A DNA stretch of 64,000 nt from Rhabditoides inermis (lineage: Eukaryota > Nematoda > Chromadorea > Rhabditida > Rhabditidae), in assembly GCA_963966185.1 (NCBI GenBank), contig CAWZYM010000400.1, forward strand, positions 88,501-152,500. Direction: 5' to 3'. Each line of letters opens with the position of its first letter. Positions within the stretch are counted from its first letter, which is position 1. The notes beneath the pieces were generated by a model. It was given only the letters and a program-made list of their open reading frames with translations. It searched no databases and had not been told where the DNA came from. This document shows, piece by piece, positions 38,621-51,619 of the stretch. Made by a program: the position numbers and the translations under genes.

Positions 38621-38896
38621 TTTCATTTTGCCGAGTCTTTCCGGACTTGTACTTTTTTGTTCGAGTGATTGGAGTCACGCATGGTGAGGGGATCATGTGG
38701 AAACCTCCGTCAGTATTGTTTTTCGAATTTTTTTGGAAATGAACTTAAAAGAACGCAAACATTTTGTAATGAGCCCTCAACAAGACAAATGACCGTTCGA
38801 TTTGAAAAAAGAAGATGATAAGAGTTTTCTACCAACTGCCCAATTGTCACCAAAAGTACAAGTCCGGAAAGAATCGGCAAAATGAAAAGCACACCA
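38606..38896. repeat. Inverted repeat with ~45-bp arms
   Basis: 38606-38655 and 38849-38896 are mirror copies sharing TTTCCGGACTTGTACTTTT, separated by about 195 bp. The left arm is joined to a tRNA-like head. It may be a small fold-back element. Positions 38897-40718 hold no gene; A/G-rich tracts lie at 39190-39275 and a short direct repeat with TGTGGCAACATCA at 40363 and 40547. Confidence 0.7.
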
Positions 38897-40718
38897 AGAT
38901 GCTTGATACATAACAGGCTAACGCCGGGGAAATACAGGTCGGCTGAGAAAGTTAGTGGTGGAAAGACGATACTTGATCGATAATCATTCCTGGACCATTA
39001 GAGTACCATTCTTGACGTGTAAAGCTCCGGGTTTTCCTTTGCTTTCATGCCAATCAGTATCTCCTCGCGCGATAGCTGCTTCCACATGAGGATACTTCCC
39101 GCCGCCTCACTGGTTTCTCGGGAAGGATTCTTGTCGATGACCGAACATTCAGTGGCGGTGGGGCAAAAAGAGGACCCGACCGCACGCCACGGGGAAAAGA
39201 AGAAGAATAAGAATAAGAAGAATAAGAAGAAAAAGAATAACAGTAAGAGTTTGGCTGACAGTAAGAAAAAATAATATCACTACAAAAGAGAGAACTGCTG
39301 ATTATGCGAACTACAAATTTGAGCATACAAATTGTTTTATAATATCAGATTAGTGTCATGGGTCAACGAAACTTCTGGCGAAAAATTCTAAAGATTGTTA
39401 GACCTGTAATCGGATTCCCGATCTGAACTCATGATTCGAACTCTCTGAACTCTAAAATCTCAAGAGCTTTTCTAAAAATGTATTGTAAAATGACTCGTTT
39501 GAGATGCATATGTATATGCAGGTGAGGATATTTCTTATGGTAGTCATTCAAGTTTTCAAAAACAAATCGAGCAGGGGTAACAAAACTTCTTGAAAAATAT
39601 TGTTTAGTAGCGAAACATATGGTACACTCAGAAATGTAAAGCCAAGTAAACTATAACCTAATATTTATCCGGTTAAATTGAATTACAGAACATACAAACA
39701 TACATATATCAGCTACAAATAAAGAAATACGATACAAGTAAAAGTGCAACTACACACATTATATAGAAAACAAATGCTGACGAATGAATAAAAATATTAC
39801 CGTGTATAATATATAGAAGAACACGTTTTTAAAACGTTTGAAAACAAAACAATTATTTACTGCCAGGAAATTGAGTTTTTGCAAACAGAACTCAACACAA
39901 ATGAGAAAAAAAAAACTGACACGAATTATAGTAAACAAAATTTAGTTTTGCCATGGAACTAGTTCGGTTCATTAGAAAAACATTAATTACATACCGTGTA
40001 AATTACTCTAAAGTGTAGCAACAACTCGGAAAACTGTGTTTTGCGTTTAACAGCCCAGTAATCACTAATGATCCAGCATGTCTGTAATTGTTATCACATT
40101 CTTACAATCCTACACACTTCAAAATCCTGTAATAGGAATCCTTTTGATTTCATTCCGATTCGGTGTTCGCGGCCTGCCACCCAGCAACTCGAGATAAGTA
40201 TAAATGGCGATCAGTCGCTCGATTACCGATTCGGTATATGGAAAACAATGAAAAAAAACTTTTCTGAGACTTTATCACATTACCGAGAATGCATCTTGGT
40301 TCTCGACCGAAAACGGAACGCGCGCTTTGATAATTCACGAATGTTTTGCAAGGATTTGGAATTTGTGGCAACATCACACATCTGACCACCTTTGTTCATT
40401 TAGAAGATAGCACAAATTCAAAACTCAAGTTCTAAGTATAATCTTGAACAATATCGAAATTCGCGTCTTTATTCAATGATATTTAGAAAAAAAAACTATG
40501 TAATACTTACTGACCTGATTAATTTACTTGATGTTTTGAAATATGTGGCAACATCAGACCACTTTTGTCTCTCAATATGTAATACGCAGAAGCAAAAAAA
40601 GCTGATCGGAAAAAAAATGCACGATCGCTCATGATTGTATGTGTTTGCTTGTATGCTCTATGGACTCATAAATGTTTGAATGTTCGTCGTGAGTTTTGAA
40701 CGTGAAAAAATCTATCGT

Positions 40719-41289
40719 TTAAAGGTAGTGTAACCTCTGAACGCTTAATTTCCAACATGAGAAATTTGTATTATATACTTTATATAGTAATAACTTATGA
40801 TGATTGATGCATGTTTCGTTCTATAATAATCACTTTTAAAATATGGAAATTATTAATTAAATCTACCGAATGCGCCTATTGACCTGTCTTACGTCGTTTA
40901 TCTCAGACTATGAAAGTTGCGGCGTTTAGCGGCGATAATTCAATGTCAGCTGTTTGCTCGAATGCTTTGAGTTTTTGTTTATTATTTCACTTATTATTTG
41001 TTATCCGAAATTTAAAAACACAGGAAACATTATAGAACTTTGTTTTCTTCATAAAACAGCAGGGTAGTGTAGCAGATTGTGCAAGTTGGTGCAAGTTATG
41101 CACTTTTGACGGCCGAGGACCAATCTGAACCTTGGTTCGCATTTATCACTCTGAAGTTAAAATGATATTTTAAAAATAATTATTGTATGAATTGAAATGC
41201 TATATTGTGGCAAAACATTCAAAAAATATCGTCGATAAACGTGTCATAATTTGTTTCATAACTAGAATCAGAGGGTACACTACCTTTAA
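40719..41289. mobile_element. TTAA-bounded MITE, 571 bp
   Basis: Terminal inverted repeats AGGTAGTGTAACCTCTGA and AGGTAGTGTACCCTCTGA (one mismatch) are each flanked by TTAA, the duplication left by piggyBac-type transposases. The interior is A/T-rich and has no transposase. The termini start AGG like the MITEs at 7693 and 15708 but are otherwise different. Confidence 0.75.
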
Positions 41290-42014
41290 AAATGGGTGAA
41301 TAGTAAAAATTTACCAATTCAAGAAATTACTCTGCGGATGATATTATGTGTAAAATAAATTATAGTTTCCGACATGTATTTCATCTTATCAAAAAACATG
41401 TAAGTACTAACAATATAAAATGTATGCACTTACCACATTAAACATAAAACAGTGCTTTTAATGTCCTACCATACAAAAAGCACACAAGGTCACGAGGTTT
41501 TCGAACAGCCGTGAACTCGAACACACGTTGACATATTGTCGCCATCATCCAAAACCAGAACAACCAAAACAATCGACACACGTTTGTTTATCAGCACTGA
41601 GAACTGTGTTTATACATCGTTTTCATCACCGTGTGTTTTGAATAGCTTCACCAGTCAAATGTCGTATGTACACATAATGCGAATTCGGACGTATCTATGT
41701 GTAATCCAGACCCCGTATCTATGGTCTGGAGTAAGGAGGGAGGGAGGGGGTCACCGTATCTGAGGGGTAACAACAGCGCGTATGGTACGGGGGGCAAAGC
41801 CCTCCCACGCACCGCGCATGATATAGAATTCAGAGAAACTCAACAGTGAGAACACGAGAGTGAGAGGAAGAGAGAGACAACAAAAACATGAAAAAGGAAC
41901 ACCGGAGTAGAGTAGACACGTATCGACATATAGACTATGTACACTATGTATAGAGCTACGACGGGCGCGGGGGGCGAGTCGACCCTATGGGGTCGGAGCG
42001 CCCCCGGGGGTCGA
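41290..42014. other. 3' flank, no gene
   Basis: No exon was found. It probably contains the 3' UTR of the minus-strand gene ending at 42015. Confidence 0.4.
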
Positions 42015-42856
42015 TCAGTTGCTGTTGAACTGGAATTGAAGGGCGGGCTCGAAGGAAGTGTGCGGGTTGAGCCGACGATACAGGTCGATCCTCTGTTGCG
42101 TTGTCATCGAAGTGTTCACAAACAGCTGCTGATCGAGCGGCATTCCTGGAAACACAATGCGTTCATTTTTCATCGTATGCGATTGTATTCTTTTGTATGC
42201 AAAACATATTAGAGATTTATAGACATCAACATCAATCGACATGAAATCCTCATTTTGTCTATCTCTTTCCTTTATCTTTTTCATCATAATCTAATGCGTT
42301 CCCACGCATATGTGCAGCGAATTCGTGATAAAGTCATCATCCTTGTCATAGGCGCCTCTATAAATTGACGCTGTTTCATCAAAACACTAATCATATTCGC
42401 TGCCACAAGAGTAGAGAGAAAGAGAGATGTGAGAAAAAACCCCACAAACCCCCAATTTTATGCAAACATTACAGACGTCCCGTCATAAATGATTGTTATA
42501 ATAAGAGAGGGAGAGGAGAGCGTAGTAATAGTAGTAGTAGTAGTAATCATCAAATACTGATTGTTACTTTCGCACACATGGGGCAACATTGCATAGAAAG
42601 GGAAGGCTAAAGAATATATTCACATCTCTCTCTCTCTCTCTCCTTCCCTTCCTCCCTCTCTCTCTCCTCTCTCCCTCCTCCTCTTTCTCTCTCGATCATG
42701 GATTCTGTGCGAATGCGAATGAATACTGGAATAATCCGTGAGAGTAATGCAGAGTAATTCGCAGTCTTTGGCCGGAGCTCTCTCTCTCTTTGCGAAATTG
42801 CCCGTGAAACATTCGCAGACATTGTGTGTGGTTGTTTTCGTGGCAGACGTGTTGAA

Positions 42857-42904
<48 letters not shown>

Positions 42905-43094
42905 AATACAAGGGGGTTCTCTCATTTCCTCCTTTCGCACGTGCTGCGCTCTGATGTCTTCCTCTTCTTTCGAGAGCACATTCTTTTCGCCTCTCTCTCT
43001 CTTTTACATCCACACAAGAAGAGAAGCGATGATGAATGCTTGTGCCTAATTCGTCTTCCGGTCGCGTCATGGATCGAGAGAGAAGAGACGAAGT

Positions 43095-43141
<47 letters not shown>

Positions 43142-43532
43142 ACTACGTGTGTTGACGATTGTTGTGAAGTGGTCGCTCTGCGCAGTTTTTTTTTTGACGA
43201 GTAGTCACATGAATGGCCGATTGCGGGGGTGAGTCAGGGGTCAGCTGACATTGGGCGGCTCTCTCTCTCCTCCCCCCTCTCTCTCTCTCTCTCCCTCTGC
43301 TCTCTGACCCAAGGCCAGCCCGGAATAATTCGAAGGCGCCGAGCGAAGAGAGAGAGAGAGATTTGCTTTTTGCGTGTTTGTCTGGTGTCCCGTGGCTAAC
43401 AGATGAGAACGAGAGAAAGAGAGAGAGATTTCTAGAACGAGAGAGATAGAGGGGAAGAAAAAGAGAGGAAGAAAGAGAGAGCGCGGGTGAGGGTGAGAGT
43501 TGAGTGAGCAACTCTATCGGCGCAACCCCCCG

Positions 43533-43570
<38 letters not shown>

Positions 43571-44985
43571 CGGGGTGAGAGGGCGGAAACTCTGTTTGCA
43601 ATCCGTTTAGAATGCCGAGTCTCGACAGATGTCTCTCTCTCTCTCCCTCCTTCTCTCTCGCTCTCGTTTTTGTGTATGTTTGCTAGCTGGGGGTTTCGAT
43701 GCCACGGCTCGAAAAAATCGCCCGAGCGGCGAGCATAAAAAAGAAAGACCCACACTAGGGTGAAAAAATGAAACCCCTCTACCTCGCAATGGCAAATATT
43801 AGAGAACGTGAGTGTGGAGGGCGGTGAGTGGCGAGTGAGTAAGAGAGACCGGGACAGAGCGAGAGAGGCAGAGAGGCAGAGCGACAAAGTGCACAAATGG
43901 CAGGTCGCATGTGTTTGTTCGCGTATATCTGATATTTGTTCACTCCAGTATGGCGGAAAGCGGCGACAGAAATAGAAAACGTTTGAAATTCGCATTCATT
44001 CCGGCAGCGTTGAGAAAACGCCGACGTTTTCTCTCTCTCTCTCTCTCTCTCTCGACTCACCGCGATTTTCTGACGAGCCGCCAAACGGAGAGGAGAAAAC
44101 GTTTTCCGAGTTGTTCTAAAAAGAGACACGCGTGTATGCTTGTCGATCTTCACCCGACAAAGTAATCCGAACCTACCTGAATATTCATCGAGTTATTGAT
44201 GGCGAGCGGTTGGTGGCATTGTCGAAGGCGCTCCGCCGATAACATCACTTCTGCAAATCAATCACTAATCACCAATCACTGCCTGCAACTCTTAGACACA
44301 CGAGACACGACAATTGGGGGGTGGTTGGCAACAAAGACGGACAGCGGGCAGCGCGAAAAAAAATCGGTGGTTGGAGACGAGAAAGAGAGAAGGAGAAGAA
44401 GAAGATGGGGAGATGGAAGCAATGCGGTGCGCCTTCACGCTTATCGGGCCCTGGCCACTCTCCCGACGATAAGAAAAGAGAGTGGCGAGAGAAAAAAAAC
44501 TGCAGATAGAGTAGCGGAATGGCAGCAGCGAATCATTTCGCAATTCTCTCGAGTCTGGATTTATATATCGGGAGCCGGGGTGGAATTGATGATGGGCGAT
44601 CGTCGAATTAGCGAGAAACACAAGGAAGGAGCGAGAGAGAGAGATCGAGAGAGAGAGTGGGTGTTTTGGATGGGGGAACGGAAGAGAAAAAAGAGAGAGC
44701 GACACACACACACGGGGGGATGAATGTTGTTGTGTTTGAGAGACGTCGACTCTAGAGGGGGGAGCCCCCCTCTATCATCAGTCTCTCTCACTCACGCGAG
44801 TAGAGAAAGAGAGAGAGGGGGGATGGCGAATCGATGTCTCTCTCTCCTCCGACTCCGCCCACCCACTGGCAGCCGTCCAATAGGAGTGAGAGAGATAGAG
44901 GGGTTGAGAAAAGAGCTGCCTATGGAAAGAGCGGCCGCCACACACACACACACATACACACACACACATACATACACGCAAGCAC

Positions 44986-45027
<42 letters not shown>

Positions 45028-45062
45028 GTGAGTGAGAGAGAGTGTGTGAGAGAGAGAGAAAG

Positions 45063-45112
<50 letters not shown>

Positions 45113-47852
45113 GTGGACAGCGGGCGGGCCGGGCGCCGGGTAGAGGAAGAGAAGAAACATTGAGCCACATCATTCTTCGATGATTCGAAAAGCGCGAGAC
45201 AGAGACAGAGAGAGAGATGAAAGAAGAAGATGATTGCAGACAGGCGCGCGCTTGCAACCGATCTGCAGCCGCTTTTCGCATTCCACAAGTATCGAAGAGA
45301 AATCGGCTGGAAATAGCTGTGAATGTGCGCGCACCTGATTGAGCTGAATGTTGTGGCTGGTCCGGGGCAGGAAGAGAAGGAGTGACGTCAGCAGACGGGA
45401 CCACCACGTCAGTGGGGTACGCCGGCACGTTGCTCACCACCAGTCCGTTGTCGGAGAGCTGATGTGAGTAGTGTTAATAATTTATATGGTTTTTAAGAAC
45501 ACGTGAAATACAATAATGTAAAAAGAGAGAGATGGTAACAAGATACAACAAAACGAATCTCACAAGTGGAGCTGCTGTCTACTAAAAGCAGCGCGGGACG
45601 CCGGGGCCTGATGGTGTGGAATGATATGACGCAGTCTACCTTTCCGTCGTAAGCGATCCGAAACACGGGCCAGTGACTGTGCACGCGCTGATCGCTTCTT
45701 CCAGGAGAGTTCACGTCTACAAACGTATTACATTATTAATTATTTGATTTTATTATTATTTGACTTTATCATTGATTAATTGATTTTCTTTGATTAATTG
45801 ATAATAAGCCGAATGAAATGCTCTTCTTGGATTATGTCATAGTCTCGACTCTCTCGATTAGAGATTGTGTGATTTCGCCACCTTTTTTTCGTGAACGTGA
45901 AAAAGTGCGAAGAGTAGTGAAACAAGTGAGAACGATAGAGAGAGAGAGAAGTTCGCGTGTGCTCGCGCTGAATACATTTCCGCGTGTATTGCCATAGAGA
46001 CATTTCGAAATTCGAAATGCTGTGCGAAATAGTTGATGGGAAATGTTATCGGAGCTCACCTATGGATAGTCCGTCTTCGTTGAGAGTAGCCGCAACGAAC
46101 TGGGGTTGGGCAACGACGACGCGAGGATACGCCTCGCCCTGAACACTTTTTTCTATATCGTACACGCTGACAATGTTCACGAACACTTTTTAGTCAGTCA
46201 AGTCAACAACGATCGCGCCGATGTTTCCTTAGCAATGCATAATTTAGAAATAATGACGGGGGTATCATTCAAGCGGAAGCAAGGAGACTCTCATAAAAAT
46301 CTCATTAGCTTTAATGACAGCTTCTAAATATAATGCCTCGGCGCACTTTTATCTGCTCGCCGATATATTCACTTTTGAATTATGTTCATGAATGCAAATC
46401 TTTTTACCTTGAACATAGTGCTGAGTGCGTTGCGGACAATCTTGGCCCGAGCCCTTTCCACGGCCGATTGAAAGATCCTAAATGCTCGTGTTCAAAAGAA
46501 TAGCTGAAGATGTTTGAAGTCTGGAGACACTAAAGACGTCCAGCCGAAATCACTAAGTAGGATCCAGGGAGATTGTGCTAACGTGCTAAACGAACAGATC
46601 GCGGGGTGATCTAAATCGTTTTAGCTCTTCTAAAGTAGTGTGATTAGGGATGAAAAGATCTCATCTCTCCATATATGTACATATACATCTTCATAAGTAG
46701 GTAGTAGTGAATTGATCTTCATAAGAGTATACAAACCATAAAAATTGACTACAATCACCAAAATAACAAAGTGAAAATAACCACTCACCAATACTTGGAG
46801 AGGGCGGCGCGGATGCGCTCGACTCGACTGGTGACGACCGCGAGGAAGCATACGCGGACGAGGAGGCAGCAGAAGGCACACGAGACGAGCACGGTAACCA
46901 CCACCCACGTCACCCGAACGTCCACCGACTGCATCTGAACGGCCGGGATTATCGGAAGCCGGGGTGGAATGCGTACTGCAAACTGTATCTCAACTGGACC
47001 ACGTCAGGTTTGAAAAGCTAAAACGCTAAAGTCAACTACTGCTCAATACCATCAGAAAGTTATCAGGTACGCCCCCGCACTGTTAGAAAGATTATACTAA
47101 AGTGTTTTTAGGCGTCATTTTGATGCATAATCGAGTCGTTACACTCGAGTAGTTAGCTATGATAACGCAGCAACGTCAGCGCATTAGCAGAAAGACTTCA
47201 CGGTCAGCGCACAATTTTTGTTCGACTGTTAGCAGTAACATTTCGCTGTTATGTAATGTCGTTGTGCTCTGACGCTGGTTTTGCGTTAAATTCCCCTTTT
47301 TTTCGCGTCGGCGTTTGTAGTTCGTATAGTCAGCTGTCGGTACTGCCCACCAATCATGGATTTGCTTACATTTGCATGGCTCAAAGTACAAAGTGACGTG
47401 TGTGCGCGTGTTTGGCGCGATGCCAGCGCTCACTCGCGATCTCACTGTACAACTGAGTCATTTGTTTCAGACGGGGCGACCGCTCCGCGCGTCTACGATT
47501 GATCACACAAAAAGAAAGGCGGCGTGAGAAGAGAGAGAGAGAAGAGAGGAGACTAGCCACACAAAAAGCGAACACACACTTGCACTTTCCGACATTTGTG
47601 TGTGTGTGTGTGGGTGCCTACTACAACATATGTGGGTGTGCGCATATGGGAGCTATTGATTATTGATATGATTTGATGATATAGCGGGCGGGGGATAATA
47701 GCGTTGTCACGCACTATAGAAAGGATATATGGATAACAAAAAAGCGCGGTGTGAAGGAAATGGAAGTCTACATTGCAAGCGGCACGATATGATACAATAC
47801 GCGAGGATTAGAGAAAGCCAGGTGTGCGTGCGAGCAGTCTCACCTTCTTCAT
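42015..47852 (-). CDS. Single-pass membrane protein, 211 aa, unknown function
   Basis: Seven exons: 47852-47844 (ATG AAG AAG), 46934-46789, 46477-46408, 46138-46060, 45716-45640, 45458-45335 and 42145-42015 (stop TGA). The summed CDS is 636 nt and all junctions keep phase. After MKKMQSVDVRV comes one hydrophobic span (TWVVVTVLVSCAFCCLLV), then a basic helix (SRVERIRAALSKYW, SAVERARAKIVRNALS). The remainder looks extracellular or cytosolic and disordered: VVVAQPQFVAATLNEDG, HSHWPVFRIAYDGK, a Pro-rich stretch (PSLPAPDQPQHSAQS) and DQQLFVNTSMTTQQRIDLY. No domain was recognised. The tiny first exon is less certain: exon 2 itself begins with an ATG right behind CGTTCAG and could be the trans-spliced start. 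The last intron is 3.2 kb and packed with GA/CT repeats. A 74-nt exon-like block at 44250-44177 could give an alternative C terminus. Confidence 0.72.
42620..45113 (-). repeat. GA/CT-rich repeat cluster in the last intron
   Basis: Many GA and CT dinucleotide tracts (for example 42860-42903, 43091-43138, 43538-43567, 44990-45025, 45064-45111), with CA runs at 44940-44975 and G-runs. Long open frames here are repeat artefacts (Arg-Glu and Ser-Leu runs). Confidence 0.9.
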
Positions 47853-48401
47853 GCTGACACGACGGACGTTAATGAGAGACGCTTTGACACGAGGGTTCAG
47901 GTGAGGGGGGGAATGAGTATGAGCTTAACCCCCCTGGCGGCAGTTTCCCCCGCGCAGACAGCACTCGAACCGCAGAGGTTCAGAGACAGAGAGCGCGAAA
48001 AGAGTGTGGATGCGTGAGAGGGCGCGAGAGATGCTAGATCTATAGGGACCGGTTCAGTCTGCACTTCAATTGCAAATAGAACGGCACATTCACAAACACC
48101 GCATTGAGGCGTTAGCCTTACAATAGTTAACGAAATTGAACTTGATTTGAATATGTAGAAGTCGTTTTAATCCAAGGCTCTGTCTTGTTTTCGGTTTGAA
48201 AAAATTGGTACGGCTCCTTGTCACTTTCTATGAGTAGTGAGATGAACGCAAAACCAACAATAAAAAAGATGAGCAGAAACATGGCATACCTCGACAATCT
48301 CGTCCATTGTGCTCCCTGCGATCAGTGCGAATAAGAATAAGCGTGTTGTCTGCATCAAACAGCTGACTGCATGTGTTGCCCTCTCATAAGAAGATAGAGA
48401 T

Positions 48402-48433
<32 letters not shown>

Positions 48434-48613
48434 AGAGAGGGAGAGATGCACTCACTCAGAGAAGGAAGGTTTAGTCGGAGAGAGGAAAGCGGTTCAATAT
48501 GACGCCGTCATTGCATGTCCTTGATACTATCTATCACTATCGGCTTGCTATCAATGTGTTGTGTCCAGTGCACTTTCACTCGTATGATTCTCAGACACCC
48601 ATCTCATCCCCTC
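47853..48613. other. Upstream region of the membrane-protein gene
   Basis: Likely promoter of the minus-strand gene starting at 47852. It holds a GA-rich tract at 48396-48446 and no other gene. The BEL element is inserted at its right edge. Confidence 0.4.
48609..48613 (+). repeat. Target-site duplication CCCTC, left
   Basis: CCCTC directly precedes the left LTR and recurs directly after the right LTR at 52903-52907, a 5-bp duplication as expected for BEL/Pao integration. Confidence 0.85.
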
Positions 48614-48881
48614 TGTCGCCCGGCCTATCATAGGATGAAAAGCCGAACCCGGGTTCGTGTATGTATGATTCCTTGTATGGATGTTGAGTGAGGTTTATTA
48701 TACATATATGTTTATCTACAACTATAATAGCATCCTAACACACTAGACTACTTGGTTCGCTCGCATCGAAGACACTCTCTTCACAATCTCTCTTCCGTTC
48801 GGCTCCTCCTCTCACAGCTGACTCGCTTGATCTATCTCTCCTCTCTCTTCTCTCTTCGGTCATAGTCCGACATCAGCGACA
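48614..48881 (-). repeat. 3' LTR
   Basis: 268 bp, ends TGTCGC...GCGACA, identical on reading to 52635-52902. Only a weak purine stretch (GGGAG) abuts it internally on the minus strand, so the polypurine tract is poor. Confidence 0.92.
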
Positions 48882-49396
48882 CTCCCGGGGAGCGCAGGAA
48901 GAATCCAACTCTGCGCTCGTGGAAGTGGACGGTGTTTTCGTTGATGGAGGACTGTCTTCCTTGGTAGTCGTCGTCAGACAGCAACGGTCGGACAGAAGGA
49001 CGACTGTAGACAGAGTGTCCACTAGAAGGTGGATTGTGGATAGGAAGGGTGGAAGACACGGAAACCATGGTATATGAGAGGAGGTGAGACAGAGCGCACA
49101 TCCGAAGTCGATCGAGCACATCGAAACGCGTAGTACTGGAGTCAAGTAAAGACTGGACTTCTCGGCTACGGTAGATGACTGAGTGGAGGGCGACAGAAGA
49201 AGTGATGTGAAGATGAAGTGGTTCAGTGGAAGATGGAGAATGACGTCGAGAAATTATATAATAAATACAATACGCTAAATTATCTCACAAAAACATATAC
49301 TTACAGTAAGGGAATATGAACAAACATGGGGTCAAAACATATAAAGTAGGGAGAAGGGAAAAAAGGGGGGGGGAGAAAGACAATCAATATTATCTT

Positions 49397-49682
49397 TTAA
49401 AAGGACCTCCGCAAGAGAAGAGTTTGTGTTACTCAACGCAATGCAACAAAAGCTCATGCACTCCATCAATCGAAATAGTAAACAAACCTGCTCTTTCTGC
49501 AATAAAAAATAATGCGAGCAAATGTTGTACGTCGGCAAATTGATTTCGGTATCCGATCGATTATATATATCTTGTTGAACTATTGGAGCAGGTTTGTGCA
49601 CTATCTCGACCGATAAAATGCATGAGCTCCTGCCGCATTACGCTGAGTAACACAAACTCCTCTCTCACGGAAGTCCTTTTAA
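49397..49682. mobile_element. TTAA-bounded fold-back MITE nested in the BEL element
   Basis: Arms of about 105 bp (49389-49493 and 49586-49690) are mirror copies at roughly 80 percent identity, and TTAA sits at both outer ends (49397 and 49679), followed by AAGGAC. The loop is about 92 bp. It resembles the other TTAA elements in the window in layout. Confidence 0.7.
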
Positions 49683-49865
49683 AAGATAATGAATGTACTT
49701 TTATTGGATTTCATATAAATCTATCTACATTAACATGAACCACAAAACAATTTTTTAAAGAAATCCAACAGTTCACCCACCTTGTTGAGCCCAAAATTGT
49801 ATAAATTTTGCAAAAAAAGAGTTTAGGTAATGCTGATGGGAAAATTTACAATTCCAATGTCATTT

Positions 49866-49982
49866 CTATGTAAAATCATGTATTACAAAGGGTTTGCCAC
49901 CAGCCGGAACCGAACTCGAGCCATGTGTCTCAACGGGCGCAATCGCTAACCACAACACTACTGTGCGCACGGCAGGGCACGC
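49866..49982 (-). other. tRNA-like Pol III module inside the BEL element
   Basis: On the minus strand, TAGTGTTGTGGTTAGCG resembles an A box and GAGTTCGGTTCCGG a B box. No proper cloverleaf. It lies between gag and the 3' LTR. Confidence 0.45.
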
Positions 49983-50508
49983 GATCTGAACGATATCAGT
50001 GCAATCCACAGGCAGTGAGGAAAGTGCACCTCCTGTCTGCTGGGGGCAGCCGGTGCGCGCCACCCCCCCCCCCCCTAGAAAACGTTCCGTACACGGGGGA
50101 TTGCCTGCCCCTCAGGGGGCGCGCGCGCGTATCTCGCTTCCTACAACAGCTAGCGTTACCAAAATCGAAACTTAACCATTTTCTAACATCCTGATAACAT
50201 CTATCAGCATCACATTGTTCTCGCAAAGATTCTAAGGGACCTTTCGTTCAGTCGCCTTTTGCCGATTCTAGCGCGCGACTAGTCTTAACACAAACCAACC
50301 AGCGCTGCCGCGCTGGTTGTAATGTAACAATCAAATTTTTCAAATAATGTAATTCGGGAATTTGTATTTTTGCAGTTTTACATAGAACTAGGAATGTATA
50401 GAGCACATGGGATAATGAATATCGTAATTTAATAAGTGAACTGTCTGATGAACTATGTATATAGTTGCACATCACTTGTCAGCTTGTCACATGTAAAACT
50501 CATTCTCT

Positions 50509-51525
50509 TTACTTTTTCCGGGTTTTATCTTTTCGACTAGAATAACGTGTACAGTTTCTTGCATAATGATTGTCTCCACATCGAAAACATACCACTTTAT
50601 GCGTAGTGGATGAATGAACGGCAGCATTTATCGATTTTGTGACAATCGCGTTTCCTTGCTTCCGTTCTCGGTTTTCAGCCTTTTCGGCCATTGATTCTTC
50701 TTCTGCGAGATCTTCCATCTCCAGGATGATCTCTTCAAGCACATCAATCATCAAATGTATTGACTTGTTGGCACCTTCAACCTCGTTTATTTCTTTCCAG
50801 ATACTGACTGGAAACTTTCTCTTCACAGTAATAATAAGGTACTCGTCAGTGAGTGGAGCAAAACGTTCTAGTTGATCTAGAATAGCCTTCACTTCGTTGA
50901 ACACACGACGACACTCTTTGTGACATTTGCTGGCAGGTGTTATGTTGTCTAGTTGGTCTCGCAGCCTGATTTTTGTCGCATGCGGTCTGTCGTATGTGCG
51001 ACGCAACTGTTTCAGTGCAAGTTGATAACCACTGTTATCAAGAGGGTAGTGTTTCACTAGAGATAGGGCATCACCAGAAAGACAGTTTTGCAGTTTTATG
51101 AATTTAATTACTGGAGCTGCGCGGCTCGAATCAACAATTGCAGTGAACATATCAATGAAACGTGAAAATTCTCGAATATCACCTTTGAAAGTGTCTATTT
51201 CTATATCTCGCATCAGCGATGCGCTGTTATCGATTACCACGTTGATATTTCTGTTCGATGTATCGATAATCGTTGATCCGGTTGCAGTTGACTCTCCATC
51301 AGAGGGAACACTCTCTCGTTCTCTCACCGACTCACCGCAGTCGCGCGCATCAGTTGTTTTTCCTCCGCGTTGAAGAGGATCGGATAAATGAGAGATTCGG
51401 TCTTTCGTCTCTCCCATTTCTCCCGGCACTTGATGAACAGCCTCGCTCAGCGATATCTTTGCACGCTCTTTTACACTCATATTCTTGCAACGCAACTTGA
51501 TAGGGATTTCAAAAACACAATTCAA
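50509..51525 (-). CDS. gag: BEL/Pao Gag polyprotein, 338 aa
   Basis: One uninterrupted frame. The centre has the DUF1759-type Gag fold of BEL/Pao elements: FSRFIDMFTAIVDSSRAAPV, KLQNCLSGDALSLVKHYPLD and ALKQLRRTYDRPHATK. A CCHC zinc knuckle near the C terminus (CFRCGDNHYARNC) would bind the element RNA, and the protein ends in a basic stretch (SSRKDKTRKK). It assembles the virus-like particle. A second ATG at 51480 (MSVKERAKISL) may be the real start. The frame stops right after the knuckle region and no protease follows, unlike a full BEL Gag-Pol. Confidence 0.88.
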   Translation of the reverse strand: MNCVFEIPIKLRCKNMSVKERAKISLSEAVHQVPGEMGETKDRISHLSDPLQRGGKTTDARDCGESVRERESVPSDGESTATGSTIIDTSNRNINVVIDNSASLMRDIEIDTFKGDIREFSRFIDMFTAIVDSSRAAPVIKFIKLQNCLSGDALSLVKHYPLDNSGYQLALKQLRRTYDRPHATKIRLRDQLDNITPASKCHKECRRVFNEVKAILDQLERFAPLTDEYLIITVKRKFPVSIWKEINEVEGANKSIHLMIDVLEEIILEMEDLAEEESMAEKAENRERKQGNAIVTKSINAAVHSSTTHKVVCFRCGDNHYARNCTRYSSRKDKTRKK

Positions 51526-51619
51526 TGTATATTTTATTTATTTGACAATGTAATTATAAAATACAATTCCCAGTGGGAAATCTGGTTGATCTTTCGATCT
51601 CGCGTAGCCACAGAGGGCG

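Noticed and set aside
43779..44153. Minus-strand frame of 124 codons with a good donor at 43778
   Set aside because: It has no acceptor in a matching phase and lies in the GA/CT-rich intron.
48873..49145. Possible pol or env remnant next to the 3' LTR
   Set aside because: The Ser/Thr-rich frame has no RT, integrase or envelope motif and includes LTR sequence.
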